NCBI GenBank assembly: GCA_046349395.1
Contig: JAXMCK010000007.1
Location: forward strand, 186,001 to 250,000
DNA from: JAXMCK01 sp046349395
GTDB taxonomy: Bacteria > Pseudomonadota > Alphaproteobacteria > Geminicoccales > Geminicoccaceae
DNA length: 64,000 nt
Direction of reading: 5' to 3'
Under the pieces are notes generated by a model that saw only the letters and a program-made list of their open reading frames with translations, had not been told where the DNA came from and did not search any database. Both the position numbers and the translations under genes were made by a program. Position 1 is the stretch's first letter. Each line of letters opens with the position of its first letter. Positions 1 through 9,615 of the stretch are shown piece after piece.

Positions 1-1079
1 GCTGCACACTTGGCGGCTCCGATGGCGCCCGCGAGATAGCCGGGATCGACGGCGCTCGTCTCGCTGCCCGCCAACACCAGCCGCTCCTGCCATGGACCCG
101 TCACCCAGGCTCCGCTCGACGCCGCGGGATGTCCTCCGGCGATGCGGTCGTCGGCGGTCGCCGTGAACTCGTCCGTCGCCCAGTCCTTGATCAGGGTCGT
201 TATGGGCATTCGGGCCACGCCGCCGAACAGGCGGCCGAGTTGCTCGACGCAGGCCTGGCTCAAAGCCTGCTCGCCTAAGGAGGCCCGTTGGTCGGCACCG
301 ACACCGAGGAAGCCGAACAAGGCCGCAGCACCGGACGCGGTCGTGGCGTCATGGATCTCGACGAGCGGCCCGACGAGGCTCTGGGCCGTTCCGGACAGAC
401 CCGCGGCGAGCCAGAAAGGTCGATCGTAGAAGGCGAAGAACTTGGCGTGTGGTGCCATCCAGGTCGGCGTTTCGCGCCAGTGGCGGGCCGTCGATGCGGC
501 GACCTTCGGCGTGAAATCGACCGTCGCTTCGAGCAGCCTGGGAGGCAGAGCGGCGATCACGATTTCGGCAGCCAAGGTACGAGTTGAGCCGCCGCTTCCG
601 ACGAGTGTCAGAGCCACATGGTCGTCGCGCAGGTTGAGGCCCGATACTCGCGCGCCGAGATGGAGGCGATCCGCCGGAAGCTGGTCGGCCAAGCGCCTCA
701 CGAGCGCCGCCGTGCCGCCGACGATGCGCATGGACTGAGGTTCATGCCCCGCCGACACGCTGCGGTATCGCTGCGGCACTTCTCGGGCCATACGATGGAC
801 GACCACGTCGCCCTCGCTGTTCTGCGGCAGCGTCGGGAGTCCCAGTCCCTCCACCAGTTCGGCCATCGCGGGCTGCATCGCCGGCCAGAACCAGGATGCC
901 CCGAGATCGTACCCATCGGACGACGGCCGTCCGGACAGGTCCGCGGACAGGATGCGCCCTCCCAGGCGGTCCCGCGCCTCGAACAGCTGAAACTCGATGC
1001 CGGCCGCGTGCAGCAGTCGTCCGGCATAGAGACCGGCCAGGCCACCTCCGACGATCGCTATCTTCGTTTCCGATTTCAT
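1..1079 (-). CDS. FAD-dependent amine oxidase (flavin monoamine oxidase family), C-terminus cut by window edge
   Basis: Reading from an ATG at 1079 leftwards gives about 359 residues with no stop before the window edge, so the 3' end is missing. The N-terminus has a Rossmann FAD motif (VGGGLAGLYAGRLL, about residues 10-23) followed by an acidic residue in LFEARDRLGGRI, the classic monoamine-oxidase GG signature. Near the cut end, VLAGSETSAVDPGYLAGAIGA matches the second FAD-contact motif of the family, so only a few residues should be lost. By family it oxidises a primary or secondary amine, or performs a related dehydrogenation, with FAD; the substrate cannot be read from sequence. About 200 bp of gene-free DNA (1080-1279) separates it from the next gene, so it probably has its own promoter there. 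Confidence 0.85.
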   Translation of the reverse strand, partial: MKSETKIAIVGGGLAGLYAGRLLHAAGIEFQLFEARDRLGGRILSADLSGRPSSDGYDLGASWFWPAMQPAMAELVEGLGLPTLPQNSEGDVVVHRMAREVPQRYRSVSAGHEPQSMRIVGGTAALVRRLADQLPADRLHLGARVSGLNLRDDHVALTLVGSGGSTRTLAAEIVIAALPPRLLEATVDFTPKVAASTARHWRETPTWMAPHAKFFAFYDRPFWLAAGLSGTAQSLVGPLVEIHDATTASGAAALFGFLGVGADQRASLGEQALSQACVEQLGRLFGGVARMPITTLIKDWATDEFTATADDRIAGGHPAASSGAWVTGPWQERLVLAGSETSAVDPGYLAGAIGAAKCA

Positions 1080-1279
1080 GCCCGGGCCATTGATGGGGTA
1101 CGGTGCGCAATCGCGAGCAACGACCGCGGCTCTGCCAATTCTGCAAGGAGTCGGTCAATCAGGGTGGCGCGCCTTGCCCTTGTCGGCCGGGAAGCAGGCA
1201 TCGGGAGCGTGGACGCTGGCGAACCACCCTCGCCTGCCGGCGCCTAAGCTCGGCGCATGGCGTCACGGCGGGGTCATCC

Positions 1280-1870
1280 TCAGCTCAGGTCGTGCAGGTC
1301 CTTGCCCAGCGGCGGGCCGAGACGGAAACGGTCGAAGGTGACCTCCAGGCCGGCCCGCTCGGGCGAGCACAGCATCGGGCCGATGCGCGTATCGAGCGTG
1401 GTGCGGAAAGGTGCCAAACGCAGCATCGGCCAACGCTCGCCGTCCAGCGAGTACTGGATGCGCGCGGCGTCACGCTCCAGCGTCATGCGGATCCAGAACA
1501 TGTCGGGCAGCGATGGCAGCGGCAGCACCGACCAGTCCGAGCGCTGGTCGGTCACGACGGCACTCAGATGCGGCAGGCCGTCCGTCATCTCGATCCCGGT
1601 TTTGATCCATTGCCGCGGGCCGCTGCGGACCATGAGCCCCGCCTGGTCGTACAGTGCGGAGAAGCTACCCGTGACCCGGACCTCGGCCGTGCATGGGCCG
1701 GGTGCTGCGAAGCCCAGGAAGTGGCCGCTGTCGCGCACGAATCCGTAATGCGTCTCGCACCAGAAGTCCGATCCGGCTTCTGTCCTGGCGCGGAGGATGT
1801 CCGAGTCGATGACAAGATGGGCCGGCGGCGGGTTCAGCCACTCGCCGGTGGCGAGGCTCGGTCCCGTCAC
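1280..1870 (-). CDS. DUF1349 family protein (concanavalin-like beta-sandwich)
   Basis: The product is 196 residues from a GTG start placed 2 bp after the aapP stop; this start gives a full-length domain and operon-like spacing. The sequence resembles the DUF1349/YesU-type jelly-roll family: an early NPPPAHLVIDSD segment, a central region with DQAGLMVR and WIKTGIEM, and a late QYSLDGERWPMLRL segment. These proteins are small, soluble and have a concanavalin-like lectin fold; their ligands are mostly unknown. No signal peptide is visible. It is the last gene of the minus-strand aap block, so it is probably co-transcribed with the amino-acid transporter, but nothing in the sequence ties its function to transport. 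Confidence 0.75.
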   Translation of the reverse strand: MTGPSLATGEWLNPPPAHLVIDSDILRARTEAGSDFWCETHYGFVRDSGHFLGFAAPGPCTAEVRVTGSFSALYDQAGLMVRSGPRQWIKTGIEMTDGLPHLSAVVTDQRSDWSVLPLPSLPDMFWIRMTLERDAARIQYSLDGERWPMLRLAPFRTTLDTRIGPMLCSPERAGLEVTFDRFRLGPPLGKDLHDLS

Positions 1871-1872
1871 GG

Positions 1873-2625
1873 TCAATGCGAGAGGATCTGGCTCAGGAAG
1901 AGCTTGGTACGATCGCTGCGCGGGTTGCTGAAGAACTCGTTGGGTGGTGCCTGCTCCACCACCTCGCCGCGGTCCATGAAGACGACGAAGTCGGCCACCG
2001 ACTTGGCGAAGCCCATCTCGTGGGTGACGCACATCATCGTCATGCCCTCGTTGGCGAGAGAGATCATGGTGTCCAGCACCTCCTTCACCATCTCGGGGTC
2101 CAGCGCCGAGGTCGGCTCGTCGAACAGCATGATCTTGGGCTTCATGCACAAGGCACGGGCAATCGCGACGCGCTGCTGCTGCCCGCCCGAGAGCTGGCCA
2201 GGGTATTTCTGCGCCTGCTCGGGGATCCGCACACGCTCCAGGTAGAACATGGCCGTCTCTTCGGCCTCGTGCTTCGGCGTGCCGCGGACCCAGATCGGGG
2301 CCAGGGTCAGGTTCTGCAGTACCGTCAGATGCGGGAACAGGTTGAAGTGCTGGAACACCATCCCGACCTCGCGGCGGATGGCGTCCACGTTCTTCACGTC
2401 GGAGGTGAGCTCGATCCCGTCGACGACGATCTGCCCGCGCTGATGCTCTTCCAGCCGGTTGATGCAGCGGATCATGGTCGACTTGCCGGAGCCCGAGGGG
2501 CCGCAGACGACGACCTTCTGGCCCTTCTCGACCTGCAGGTTGACGTTCTTCAGGACGTGGAACTCGCCGTACCACTTGTTCACGTCCTTCAGCAGGATGC
2601 TCGTCTCACCGTTGCTGACGTCCAA
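1873..2625 (-). CDS. aapP: General L-amino acid ABC transporter, ATP-binding protein AapP
   Basis: This 250-residue ATPase powers the AapJQMP importer at the inner face of the membrane. Walker A (GPSGSGKST, about residue 42), signature LSGGQQQR (about 144), Walker B (IMLFDEP) and the switch histidine (VTHEMG) are all intact, and the length is normal for the polar-amino-acid (GlnQ/AapP) family. The start is TTG, preceded by GGGAG at 6-base spacing. It sits 44 bp behind aapM at the end of the jQMP order seen in Rhizobium, where Aap takes up a broad range of L-amino acids. BztD is the equivalent name in Rhodobacter. Confidence 0.95.
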   Translation of the reverse strand: MDVSNGETSILLKDVNKWYGEFHVLKNVNLQVEKGQKVVVCGPSGSGKSTMIRCINRLEEHQRGQIVVDGIELTSDVKNVDAIRREVGMVFQHFNLFPHLTVLQNLTLAPIWVRGTPKHEAEETAMFYLERVRIPEQAQKYPGQLSGGQQQRVAIARALCMKPKIMLFDEPTSALDPEMVKEVLDTMISLANEGMTMMCVTHEMGFAKSVADFVVFMDRGEVVEQAPPNEFFSNPRSDRTKLFLSQILSH

Positions 2626-2669
2626 GGCGAACTCCCTATCTCAAGTCTCTGCCGGACTTGCGAAAAACA

Positions 2670-3779
2670 TCACTTCTTGTGACCGCGGTCGAACTTGCGC
2701 TCGAGGTGCTGGCTGTAGCGGGACATGCTGAAGCAGAAGATCCAGAACAAGAGCGCCGAGAAGACGTAGGTCTCGATGTCCAGCCCCAGCCACTTGCTGT
2801 CCTTGATGATCAGCTGCGACATGCCGAGCAGGTCGTAGAGGCCGATGATCAGGACGAGCGAGGTGTCCTTGAACAGGCTGATGAAGCTGTTGACGATGCC
2901 GGGGATCACGAGCTTCAGCGCCTGCGGCAGGATCACGAAGCCCATCATCTTCCAGTAGCCGAGGCCGAGTGCCGCGGCCGCCTCGTACTGGCCCTTCGGA
3001 ATCGCCTGCAGGCCGCCGCGGACGACCTCTGCCATATAGGCGGCCGAGAACAGCGACACGCCGACGAGTGCCCGCAGTAGCTTGTCGAAGGTCACACCCT
3101 CGGGAAGGAACAGCGGCAGCATCACCGAGGCCATGAACAGCACGGTGACGAGCGGGACGCCGCGCACGATCTCGATGAAGGCGGTCGAGATCGATTTCAC
3201 GACCGGCAGGGTCGAGCGTCGGCCGAGTGCCAGGAGCACGCCCAGTGGCAGGGACGCGGTGATGCCGACGCCGGACAGCACCAGCGTGACGAAGAGGCCA
3301 CCCCACATCGGCGTGTCGACGACGGGCAGGCCGAACACGCCGCCGTAGAACAGGAAGTAGGCGATGATCGGATACACGACGATGAGACCGATCGCGTATT
3401 GCAGCTTCGGCGTGAAGGATTTCAGGAACAGGGGCACCAGGGCGGCGACGAGAATCAAGAATCCCAGCACGACCCGCCATTGCTCGTCCGGCGGATAGAG
3501 GCCGAACATGTACTGGCGGAAGCGCACCCGCACCATGGCCCAGCAAGCACCGTCGCCGACGCAATCCTCGCGGCTGGCCCCGCTCCAGGTGGCGTCGAGG
3601 AAGGCCCACTGGATCGCCGGGACGATGGTGATCCAAGCGATGTAGAGGATGAGCAGCGTCAGGACGGTGTCGAACGGCGTCGCGAAGAGGTTGCGGCGCA
3701 GCCACGAGATTGCACCCAGCCGCTCGCTGGCTGGAGGCAGCACGGGCGTGGTGTCGACGGGGATCTGCGAGACGGCCAT
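2670..3779 (-). CDS. aapM: General L-amino acid ABC transporter, permease AapM
   Basis: This is a 369-residue integral membrane permease. The C-terminal third is the standard binding-protein-dependent permease module with the cytoplasmic EAA loop (EAAAALGLGYWKMMGFVILPQALK), which couples to AapP. An N-terminal extension of about 150 residues contains further membrane segments and a periplasmic loop with Cys residues (EDCVGDGACW). The long form (about 370-400 aa versus about 220 aa) is characteristic of the Aap/Bzt general amino acid transporters rather than simple glutamine or histidine systems. It starts 3 bp after aapQ and almost certainly forms a heterodimer with it. Confidence 0.95.
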   Translation of the reverse strand: MAVSQIPVDTTPVLPPASERLGAISWLRRNLFATPFDTVLTLLILYIAWITIVPAIQWAFLDATWSGASREDCVGDGACWAMVRVRFRQYMFGLYPPDEQWRVVLGFLILVAALVPLFLKSFTPKLQYAIGLIVVYPIIAYFLFYGGVFGLPVVDTPMWGGLFVTLVLSGVGITASLPLGVLLALGRRSTLPVVKSISTAFIEIVRGVPLVTVLFMASVMLPLFLPEGVTFDKLLRALVGVSLFSAAYMAEVVRGGLQAIPKGQYEAAAALGLGYWKMMGFVILPQALKLVIPGIVNSFISLFKDTSLVLIIGLYDLLGMSQLIIKDSKWLGLDIETYVFSALLFWIFCFSMSRYSQHLERKFDRGHKK

Positions 3780-3782
3780 GGC

Positions 3783-4976
3783 TCAGCGCTCCACCAGGGC
3801 CATACGGCTGTTGTACCAGTTCATGAACAGCGAGATCGTGAGCGACAGGAAGAGATAGACCGCCATGGTGATGGCGATGACCTCGACCGCCTGCCCCGTC
3901 TGGTTGTTGATGGTGCCGGCGATGTTGAAGAAGTCGGGATAGCCGATCGCCACGCCGAGCGAGCTGTTCTTGGTCAGGTTCAGGTACTGGCTGGTCTGCG
4001 GTGGGATGATCACGCGCAGTGCCTGCGGAATGACGACGAAGCGCAGCGTCTGGTTCGGGCTGAGGCCGAGCGCACCCGCCGCTTCGATCTGGCCCTTGCT
4101 GACCGAGAGGATACCCGAGCGCACGATCTCGGCGATGAAGGAGCCGGTATAGACCGAGAGGCCCAGCGCCAGCGCCAGGAACTCGGGCAGCATGACGAGG
4201 CCGCCCTGCATGCGGAACTTGGTCTGTTCCGGCCACTCGATGGTGATCGGTCCACCCAGCAGCAGATTGGCCAGGATCGGCAGGCCGATGATGAGCGCCA
4301 AGCAAGCCCAGAGCACCGGGAAGCCCTGCCCTGTCCGCTCGCGACGTATCCTTGCCCATCGCGCCAGCGCCCAGGCGCCGACGATGCCGGCGCCGAAGGC
4401 CAGGATCTCGATCGTCGCCCCTTCGCCGAAGATCGGCTTCGGCACGAAGAAGCCGCGCACGTTGAGGTAGGCGAGGTTGAAGATCGAGATGCTGTCGCGG
4501 GGTTGCGGCAGCGCCGCCAGCACGACCGTGTACCAGAAGATCAGCTGCAGCAGCAGCGGGATGTTCCGGATCAGCTCGATGTAGACGAGTGCGACCCGCG
4601 ACACGAGCCAGTTCCGCGACAGCCGGGCGATGCCCATCGTGAAGCCGATGATGGTGGCCAGCACGATGCCGACGACGGCGACGTAGAAGGTGTTGAGCAG
4701 GCCGACGACGAAGGCGTCGCCGTAGGTCGAGGCGGCAGCACTGTAGGTGATCAGCGACTGCGAGATGTCGAAACCGGACGTGGTATCGAGAAAGCCGAAG
4801 CCCGAGGCGACGCCGAGACGCGCCCGGTTCACCATCGTATTGTGGACGAGGTACCAGCCGAACCCGACGGTCACGAAAAGGACCAGCGCCTGATAGAACA
4901 GGCCGCGGACCTTGGGGTCGTTGTAGAACGCAGGCCTCGCCGCCTGCACTCCCGAGCTGTCGATCACGGCCGCCAT
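3783..4976 (-). CDS. aapQ: General L-amino acid ABC transporter, permease AapQ
   Basis: This 397-residue membrane permease partners with AapM. Hydrophobic segments occur early (LFYQALVLFVTVGFGWYLV) and in two later groups. The permease module carries the EAA loop (EAAGALGLSPNQTLRFVVIPQALR, about residues 295-320). The split layout, with a central insert of about 100 residues between membrane groups, is typical of AapQ/BztB. Gene order (aapJ, then aapQ, aapM, aapP) and the 3-bp spacing to aapM support one operon. An 80-bp gap holding a strong hairpin separates it from aapJ. Confidence 0.95.
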   Translation of the reverse strand: MAAVIDSSGVQAARPAFYNDPKVRGLFYQALVLFVTVGFGWYLVHNTMVNRARLGVASGFGFLDTTSGFDISQSLITYSAAASTYGDAFVVGLLNTFYVAVVGIVLATIIGFTMGIARLSRNWLVSRVALVYIELIRNIPLLLQLIFWYTVVLAALPQPRDSISIFNLAYLNVRGFFVPKPIFGEGATIEILAFGAGIVGAWALARWARIRRERTGQGFPVLWACLALIIGLPILANLLLGGPITIEWPEQTKFRMQGGLVMLPEFLALALGLSVYTGSFIAEIVRSGILSVSKGQIEAAGALGLSPNQTLRFVVIPQALRVIIPPQTSQYLNLTKNSSLGVAIGYPDFFNIAGTINNQTGQAVEVIAITMAVYLFLSLTISLFMNWYNSRMALVER

Positions 4977-5013
4977 GCCGGGCCCTCCGCTACGTACCCG
5001 GGTAAAGCAAGAA

Positions 5014-5046
5014 CCGGGCCGCCACGCCTGTCCGTGGGCGGCCCGG
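5014..5046 (-). terminator. GC-rich hairpin between aapJ and aapQ (attenuator or mRNA-stabilising stem)
   Basis: The arms CCGGGCCGCCACG and CGTGGGCGGCCCGG pair over about 13 bp with one bulged G and a six-base loop. No T-run follows on the transcribed (minus) strand, so complete termination is unlikely. In binding-protein-dependent ABC operons such stems commonly lie just after the binding-protein gene and raise its mRNA level over the permease genes. That role is inferred from position. Confidence 0.6.
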
Positions 5047-5056
5047 GTCGCTCAGC

Positions 5057-6082
5057 TCAGCGGAACGGTGCCGAGTACATGATGCCGCCGTTCTTCCACA
5101 GCGCATTGTACCCGCGCGCGATCTTCAGCGGCGTGTTCAGGCCGACATTGCGCTCGAAGCTCTCGCTGTAGTTGCCCACCTGCTTGATGATGTTGGCAGC
5201 CCAGGCATTGTCGAGGCCCATGCCCTTGCCGAGGTCGCCCTCGGTGCCGACGAAGCGTTTGATGTTGGGGTTGTCGCTCGTCATCATCTGATCGAGGTTC
5301 TGGCTGCTGATGCCCAGATCTTCGGCTTCGACCATGGCGTAGAACGACCAGCGGACGACATCGGCCCACTCGGAGTCGCCGTGGCGCACGGCCGGGCCCA
5401 AGGGCTCCTTCGAGATCAGCTCGGGCAGGATCACCCAGTCGTCGGGCTTCTCGAACTTCGTGCGGCTGGAATAGAGGCCCGACTGGTCGGTCGTGAACAC
5501 GTCGCAGCGCCCGGCCTGGAAGGCCGAGATGATCTCGTCGTTCGTCTCGAAGACGACCGACTCGTACTTCATGTTGTTGGCGCGGAAATAGTCGGCGAGG
5601 TTCAGCTCGGTCGTGGTGCCGCTCTGCACGCAGACCGAAGCGCCGTCGAGCTCGAGGGCACTCTTCACGCCCAGCGTCTTCGGCACCATGAAGCCCTGGC
5701 CGTCATAGTAATTGACGGCGACGAAATCGAGGCCGAGCGAGGTGTCGCGCGAGATCGTCCAGGTGGAGTTGCGCGAGAGGACGTCGACTTCCTTCGACTG
5801 CAGGGCGGTGAACCGCTCCTTGGCGGACAGCGGCGTGTACTTCACCTTCGTGGCGTCGCCGAAGACGGCGGCGGCGACGGCCCGGCAGACGTCGATGTCG
5901 ATGCCCTTCCAGTTGCCGGCATCGTCGACCTCGGCGAAGCCCGGCAGACCGCTATTGTTGGTCCCGCACTGGACGAAGCCCTTGGCCTTCACCGCGTCGA
6001 ACGTTTCGCCCGCCTGCGCCCCGGTCGCGAACATCGCAGCACCTGCGATCGCACCCGCGAGGGCTAGATGGCTCAAACGCAT
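5057..6082 (-). CDS. aapJ: General L-amino acid ABC transporter, periplasmic binding protein AapJ
   Basis: The product is a 341-residue periplasmic solute-binding protein. The chosen ATG has GGAGG seven bases upstream and opens a clean Sec signal peptide (about 24 residues, ending AQA before GETFDAVK). The mature part is a family-3 amino-acid-binding protein: GFVQCGTN at the start, then GIDIDVCRAVAAAVFGD and QSGTTTELNLADYF. Its length (about 340) matches AapJ/BztA rather than the 250-residue glutamine-binding proteins. It is first in the aap operon and divergent from metC; the roughly 200-bp space between them must hold both promoters. Confidence 0.95.
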   Translation of the reverse strand: MRLSHLALAGAIAGAAMFATGAQAGETFDAVKAKGFVQCGTNNSGLPGFAEVDDAGNWKGIDIDVCRAVAAAVFGDATKVKYTPLSAKERFTALQSKEVDVLSRNSTWTISRDTSLGLDFVAVNYYDGQGFMVPKTLGVKSALELDGASVCVQSGTTTELNLADYFRANNMKYESVVFETNDEIISAFQAGRCDVFTTDQSGLYSSRTKFEKPDDWVILPELISKEPLGPAVRHGDSEWADVVRWSFYAMVEAEDLGISSQNLDQMMTSDNPNIKRFVGTEGDLGKGMGLDNAWAANIIKQVGNYSESFERNVGLNTPLKIARGYNALWKNGGIMYSAPFR

Positions 6083-6134
6083 CGGTGGTCCTCCATTGTT
6101 TCTGTCTTGATCGCTGCCGCGACGGGACAGCCTT

Positions 6135-6163
6135 GCATTTTCCGCACCGCGACCGTGCGTCAA
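6135..6163 (-). promoter_or_regulatory. Candidate sigma-70 promoter for aapJQMP
   Basis: On the minus strand a TTGACG hexamer (6163-6158) is followed after 16-17 bases by an A-rich hexamer (AAATGC/AAAATG, about 6140-6135), about 50-80 bp before the aapJ ATG. The -35 is good and the -10 poor, so this is only a candidate. No operator-like repeat is obvious beside it. Confidence 0.3.
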
Positions 6164-6282
6164 CAGATGACACGCCAAGGGTCACCTGCCAACGGTCTGT
6201 CGCTTTGGCACCACCGATATCCGCCGCCGCCGCTGGGCCGACAGTAACCCGCGTGCTATCGACGACCCTGCCACCAGCGTGA

Positions 6283-7452
6283 ATGGATCAGATGAAAGAC
6301 TCGACTCTCGTGACCGTCGCCGGTCGCGACCCGGAGGCGAATTTCGGCGTCGTGAATCCGCCGGTTTACCATGCTTCGACCATTCTTTTTCCGAGCGTCG
6401 CAGCACTCGAGGCGGCCCGGCCCGGCCGCGGCGTCTACTACGGTCGCTACGGCACGCCCACGACGTTCGCGCTGGAGGAGGCGGTCGCAAAGCTGGAGGG
6501 CGGTTATCGGAGCCTGACCGTCGGCTCGGGCAAGACGGCGATCACGTCCACGCTCCTGGCGCTGCTCGGCTCGGGCGACCACCTGCTCGTCCCCGACAGC
6601 GTGTATGGCCCGACGCGCCGCTTCTGCGACGGCACGCTGAAGAAACTCGGTATCGCGACGACCTACTACGATCCGCTGCTCGGCGCCGCCATCGCCGACC
6701 TGATGCGCGCCGAGACACGGATCGTGTTCACCGAGAGTCCGGGCTCGCTGTCGTTCGAGGTGCAGGACATCCCCGCGATCGCCGCCGTCGCGCACGGCCG
6801 GGGTGCCCTCGTGGTGATGGACAACACCTGGGCATCGCCCTTGTATTTCAAGCCCTTCCAGCACGGTGTGGATGTGTCGATCCAAGCCGCCACGAAGTAT
6901 ATCGGCGGCCACTCCGACCTGATGATGGGAATCGTCACCGCCACGGAGGCGGTCTTCGAGAAGCTGCGTGTCGGCGTGCACGAGGTCGCCACCTCGGCGG
7001 CCCCCGACGACTGCTACCTGGCGCTGCGCGGCCTGCGCACCCTGGCAGCCCGCCTGGAGCGTCACCAGCGCAGCGGCCTCGTGGTCGCCGAGTGGCTGAG
7101 CCGTCGGCCCGAGGTGGAGAAGGTGCTCTACCCTGCCCTGCCCGGCGCCCCGGGGCACGATCTGTGGAAGAGAGATTTCGGCGGCGCTTCAGGGCTTTTC
7201 GGGATCGTCTTGAAGCCCTGCTCAAAGACGGCGGTGACCGCCATGCTGGACGGGATGGAACTGCATGGCATGGGCTACAGCTGGGGCGGCTATGAGAGCC
7301 TGCTGATCCCGACCGACATCGTAGCCCAGCGCACGGCGACATCCTGGTCGCGCGAGCACCCGACGCTACGGATCCATGTCGGCCTCGAGGAGCCCGAGGA
7401 TCTGATGGCCGACCTCGCCGCCGGGTTCGAGCGGCTACGCAAGGCAGCCTGA
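6283..7452 (+). CDS. metC: Cystathionine beta-lyase (PLP-dependent)
   Basis: The product is a 389-residue Cys/Met-metabolism PLP enzyme. It cleaves cystathionine to homocysteine, pyruvate and ammonia in methionine synthesis. The PLP lysine is K205 in ATKYIGGHSD, with the cofactor aspartate at D180 (VVMDNTWASP) and a YGR motif near residue 55 that binds the phosphate of the neighbouring subunit. The bacterial MetC subgroup is suggested by ITSTLLALL after GSGKTA and by the late SWGGYESL segment. An alternative ATG lies three codons in. Its position divergently beside aapJ repeats the metC-aap arrangement of Rhizobium. Confidence 0.92.
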   Translation: MDQMKDSTLVTVAGRDPEANFGVVNPPVYHASTILFPSVAALEAARPGRGVYYGRYGTPTTFALEEAVAKLEGGYRSLTVGSGKTAITSTLLALLGSGDHLLVPDSVYGPTRRFCDGTLKKLGIATTYYDPLLGAAIADLMRAETRIVFTESPGSLSFEVQDIPAIAAVAHGRGALVVMDNTWASPLYFKPFQHGVDVSIQAATKYIGGHSDLMMGIVTATEAVFEKLRVGVHEVATSAAPDDCYLALRGLRTLAARLERHQRSGLVVAEWLSRRPEVEKVLYPALPGAPGHDLWKRDFGGASGLFGIVLKPCSKTAVTAMLDGMELHGMGYSWGGYESLLIPTDIVAQRTATSWSREHPTLRIHVGLEEPEDLMADLAAGFERLRKAA

Positions 7453-7462
7453 CGGACGGCGC

Positions 7463-8211
<749 letters not shown>

Positions 8212-8215
<4 letters not shown>

Positions 8216-8823
8216 GGATTGATCTGGGTGATCTTCTGGCCCTGGACGGTGGCACCCGCCATCAGGCCCGACTGACCCCAGGTGAAGACGACGACCGGCC
8301 GCTGCAGCGTCTCGGTCGAGATCCGGCCATCCGCACCATAGGTGGCGGCAACCGCAGTCGCCGAGCCGGCGGCCGAGAAGCCGCGGACCGTCTTGAAGGT
8401 GTTGAGGGCTTCCTGGGTGGTGAAGAAGTAGGCCTGCGAGAGGGCCTGGCCGCCGATCTGGAAGCCGAACGAGCCCTGAACGAGATTGTAGAACGCGGTC
8501 GGCTTGCCGCCCTCGAACAGCACGCCGTCGCCGAACGCACCGCCGATGCCGAAGCCGGCCTGGACGACGCTCGGGAAGACGAGGACCGCCTTGGAGCGGG
8601 CCGCCAGATCCTTCGCCGGCGGCACCTGGCGGTAGAGGTCTTCCAGGGCAACCCGCGACTGCTGGACGAGGATGTCCCGACGGCTGCCCGCCGACGTGCT
8701 GGTGGCGGCAGGCGTGCTGCTCGTTCCGCCGGTGCTGCCGCTGTTCGAGCAGGCGGCCAAGGCTGCCAGCGCCAGCAACGAGCTCGACGTGGTGAGCAGC
8801 GAACGGCGGGTTGAAGTGGTCAT
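8212..8823 (-). CDS. SYLF/Ysc84-domain lipoprotein
   Basis: The product is 203 residues. The N-terminus is a lipoprotein signal: twin Arg, a hydrophobic run, then LAAC with the lipidated cysteine at residue 25. A Ser/Thr-rich linker of about 20 residues follows. The rest is a SYLF (Ysc84/DUF500) domain with KAVLVFPSVVQAGFGIGG, GSFGFQIGGQ and YFFTTQEALNTF. In eukaryotes this fold binds phosphoinositides; in bacteria it occurs in outer-membrane or periplasmic lipoproteins of unknown role. A GAGGGAG ribosome site precedes the ATG. It overlaps tlyA by four bases. Confidence 0.85.
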
Positions 8824-8911
8824 TCTTGTCTCCCTCGGTCCCTTGAGCGTCGGGACGATCTACATTCCTAGTACCGACAAGGCTAGCGCCATCTACCTCT
8901 ACGGGCGCCGA

Positions 8912-9352
8912 TCACGCTGCCAGATCAACGGCATCGTACCCGTGTAGTTCCCGAAGACGCTCGGTCAGCACGCGCCGGTGGCAATGCTCCGCGCGCCGTT
9001 CGTAACACAGGAGACACACCTGACGGCCGGTGCCGATGAGGCGGACGAGTTCGGCGAACTCGGCCTGTGCACCCGCGGTTGCGAGATGCTGGGAAAAGAT
9101 ATCCCGCATTTCGCCATGGCGACCGGAACGGGCGGCCAGCCTGCCCTCGGCTGGCGTGCCGAGACCGCGGAGGTGGAGGTAGTCGATTCCCACGCCCGCG
9201 AGCCCGGCCTGAAGCTGCCGCTTGCTGAAGCCGGGTCGGCGCGACGCGGCCACGGCACGCACATCGACGAGCAGCTCGACGCCGGCGACCTTCAGCGTCT
9301 CCAGCACGGCATCCGCCGTGCATTCCTCGTAGCCGATGGTGAAGAGGCTCAC
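8912..9352 (-). CDS. DUF488 domain protein
   Basis: The 146-residue soluble protein starts with GTG overlapping the xseB stop (GTGA). It shows the DUF488 hallmarks: FTIGYEECTADAVLETL at the start, LLVDVRAVAASRRPGFSK in the middle and a cysteine-rich end with LLCYERRAEHCHRRVL. The C-x(2)-E-x(4)-C-H-R pattern is strongly conserved in the family and suggests a metal or nucleic-acid site, but no biochemical function is established. Coupling to xseB hints at expression with DNA metabolism genes. Confidence 0.85.
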   Translation of the reverse strand: MSLFTIGYEECTADAVLETLKVAGVELLVDVRAVAASRRPGFSKRQLQAGLAGVGIDYLHLRGLGTPAEGRLAARSGRHGEMRDIFSQHLATAGAQAEFAELVRLIGTGRQVCLLCYERRAEHCHRRVLTERLRELHGYDAVDLAA

Positions 9353-9615
9353 GACACTTCGAACGGCGTTACGGTGGGCTCACCATCGCGGTCGGTGCCG
9401 ATCTTCTCGACGCGGAGCTGCACCTGCTTGAGCTTGTCGGCACAGTGGCGGCGGAGCAGCGTGCCGCGCTCGTAGGCAGTGATCGAGGCTTCGAGATCGA
9501 GCTGGCCGCGCTCCAGCTGCTGCACGATCCGCTCCAGCTCGCCCATCGCCTCCTCGAAGCTCATGTCGTCGATGGGCTTCGGGCCCGTCTCTTCGCCGGC
9601 GAACGGCTCGCTCAT
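9349..9615 (-). CDS. xseB: Exodeoxyribonuclease VII small subunit
   Basis: The 88-residue acidic helical protein has the XseB core: MSFEEAMGELERIVQQLERGQLDLEASI followed by AYERGTLLRRHCADKL. Several copies bind XseA to form exonuclease VII, which degrades single-stranded DNA; xseA is not in this window. Both ends overlap neighbours: its ATG overlaps the stop of the deacetylase gene (ATGA) and its stop overlaps the DUF488 start. A deacetylase-xseB pairing recurs in alphaproteobacteria. Confidence 0.92.
   Translation of the reverse strand: MSEPFAGEETGPKPIDDMSFEEAMGELERIVQQLERGQLDLEASITAYERGTLLRRHCADKLKQVQLRVEKIGTDRDGEPTVTPFEVS

Noticed and set aside
3399..5171. A 590-codon open frame on the plus strand
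   Set aside because: Antisense to aapQ and aapM, with Arg/Asp/Gln/His-rich low-complexity translation and no domain.
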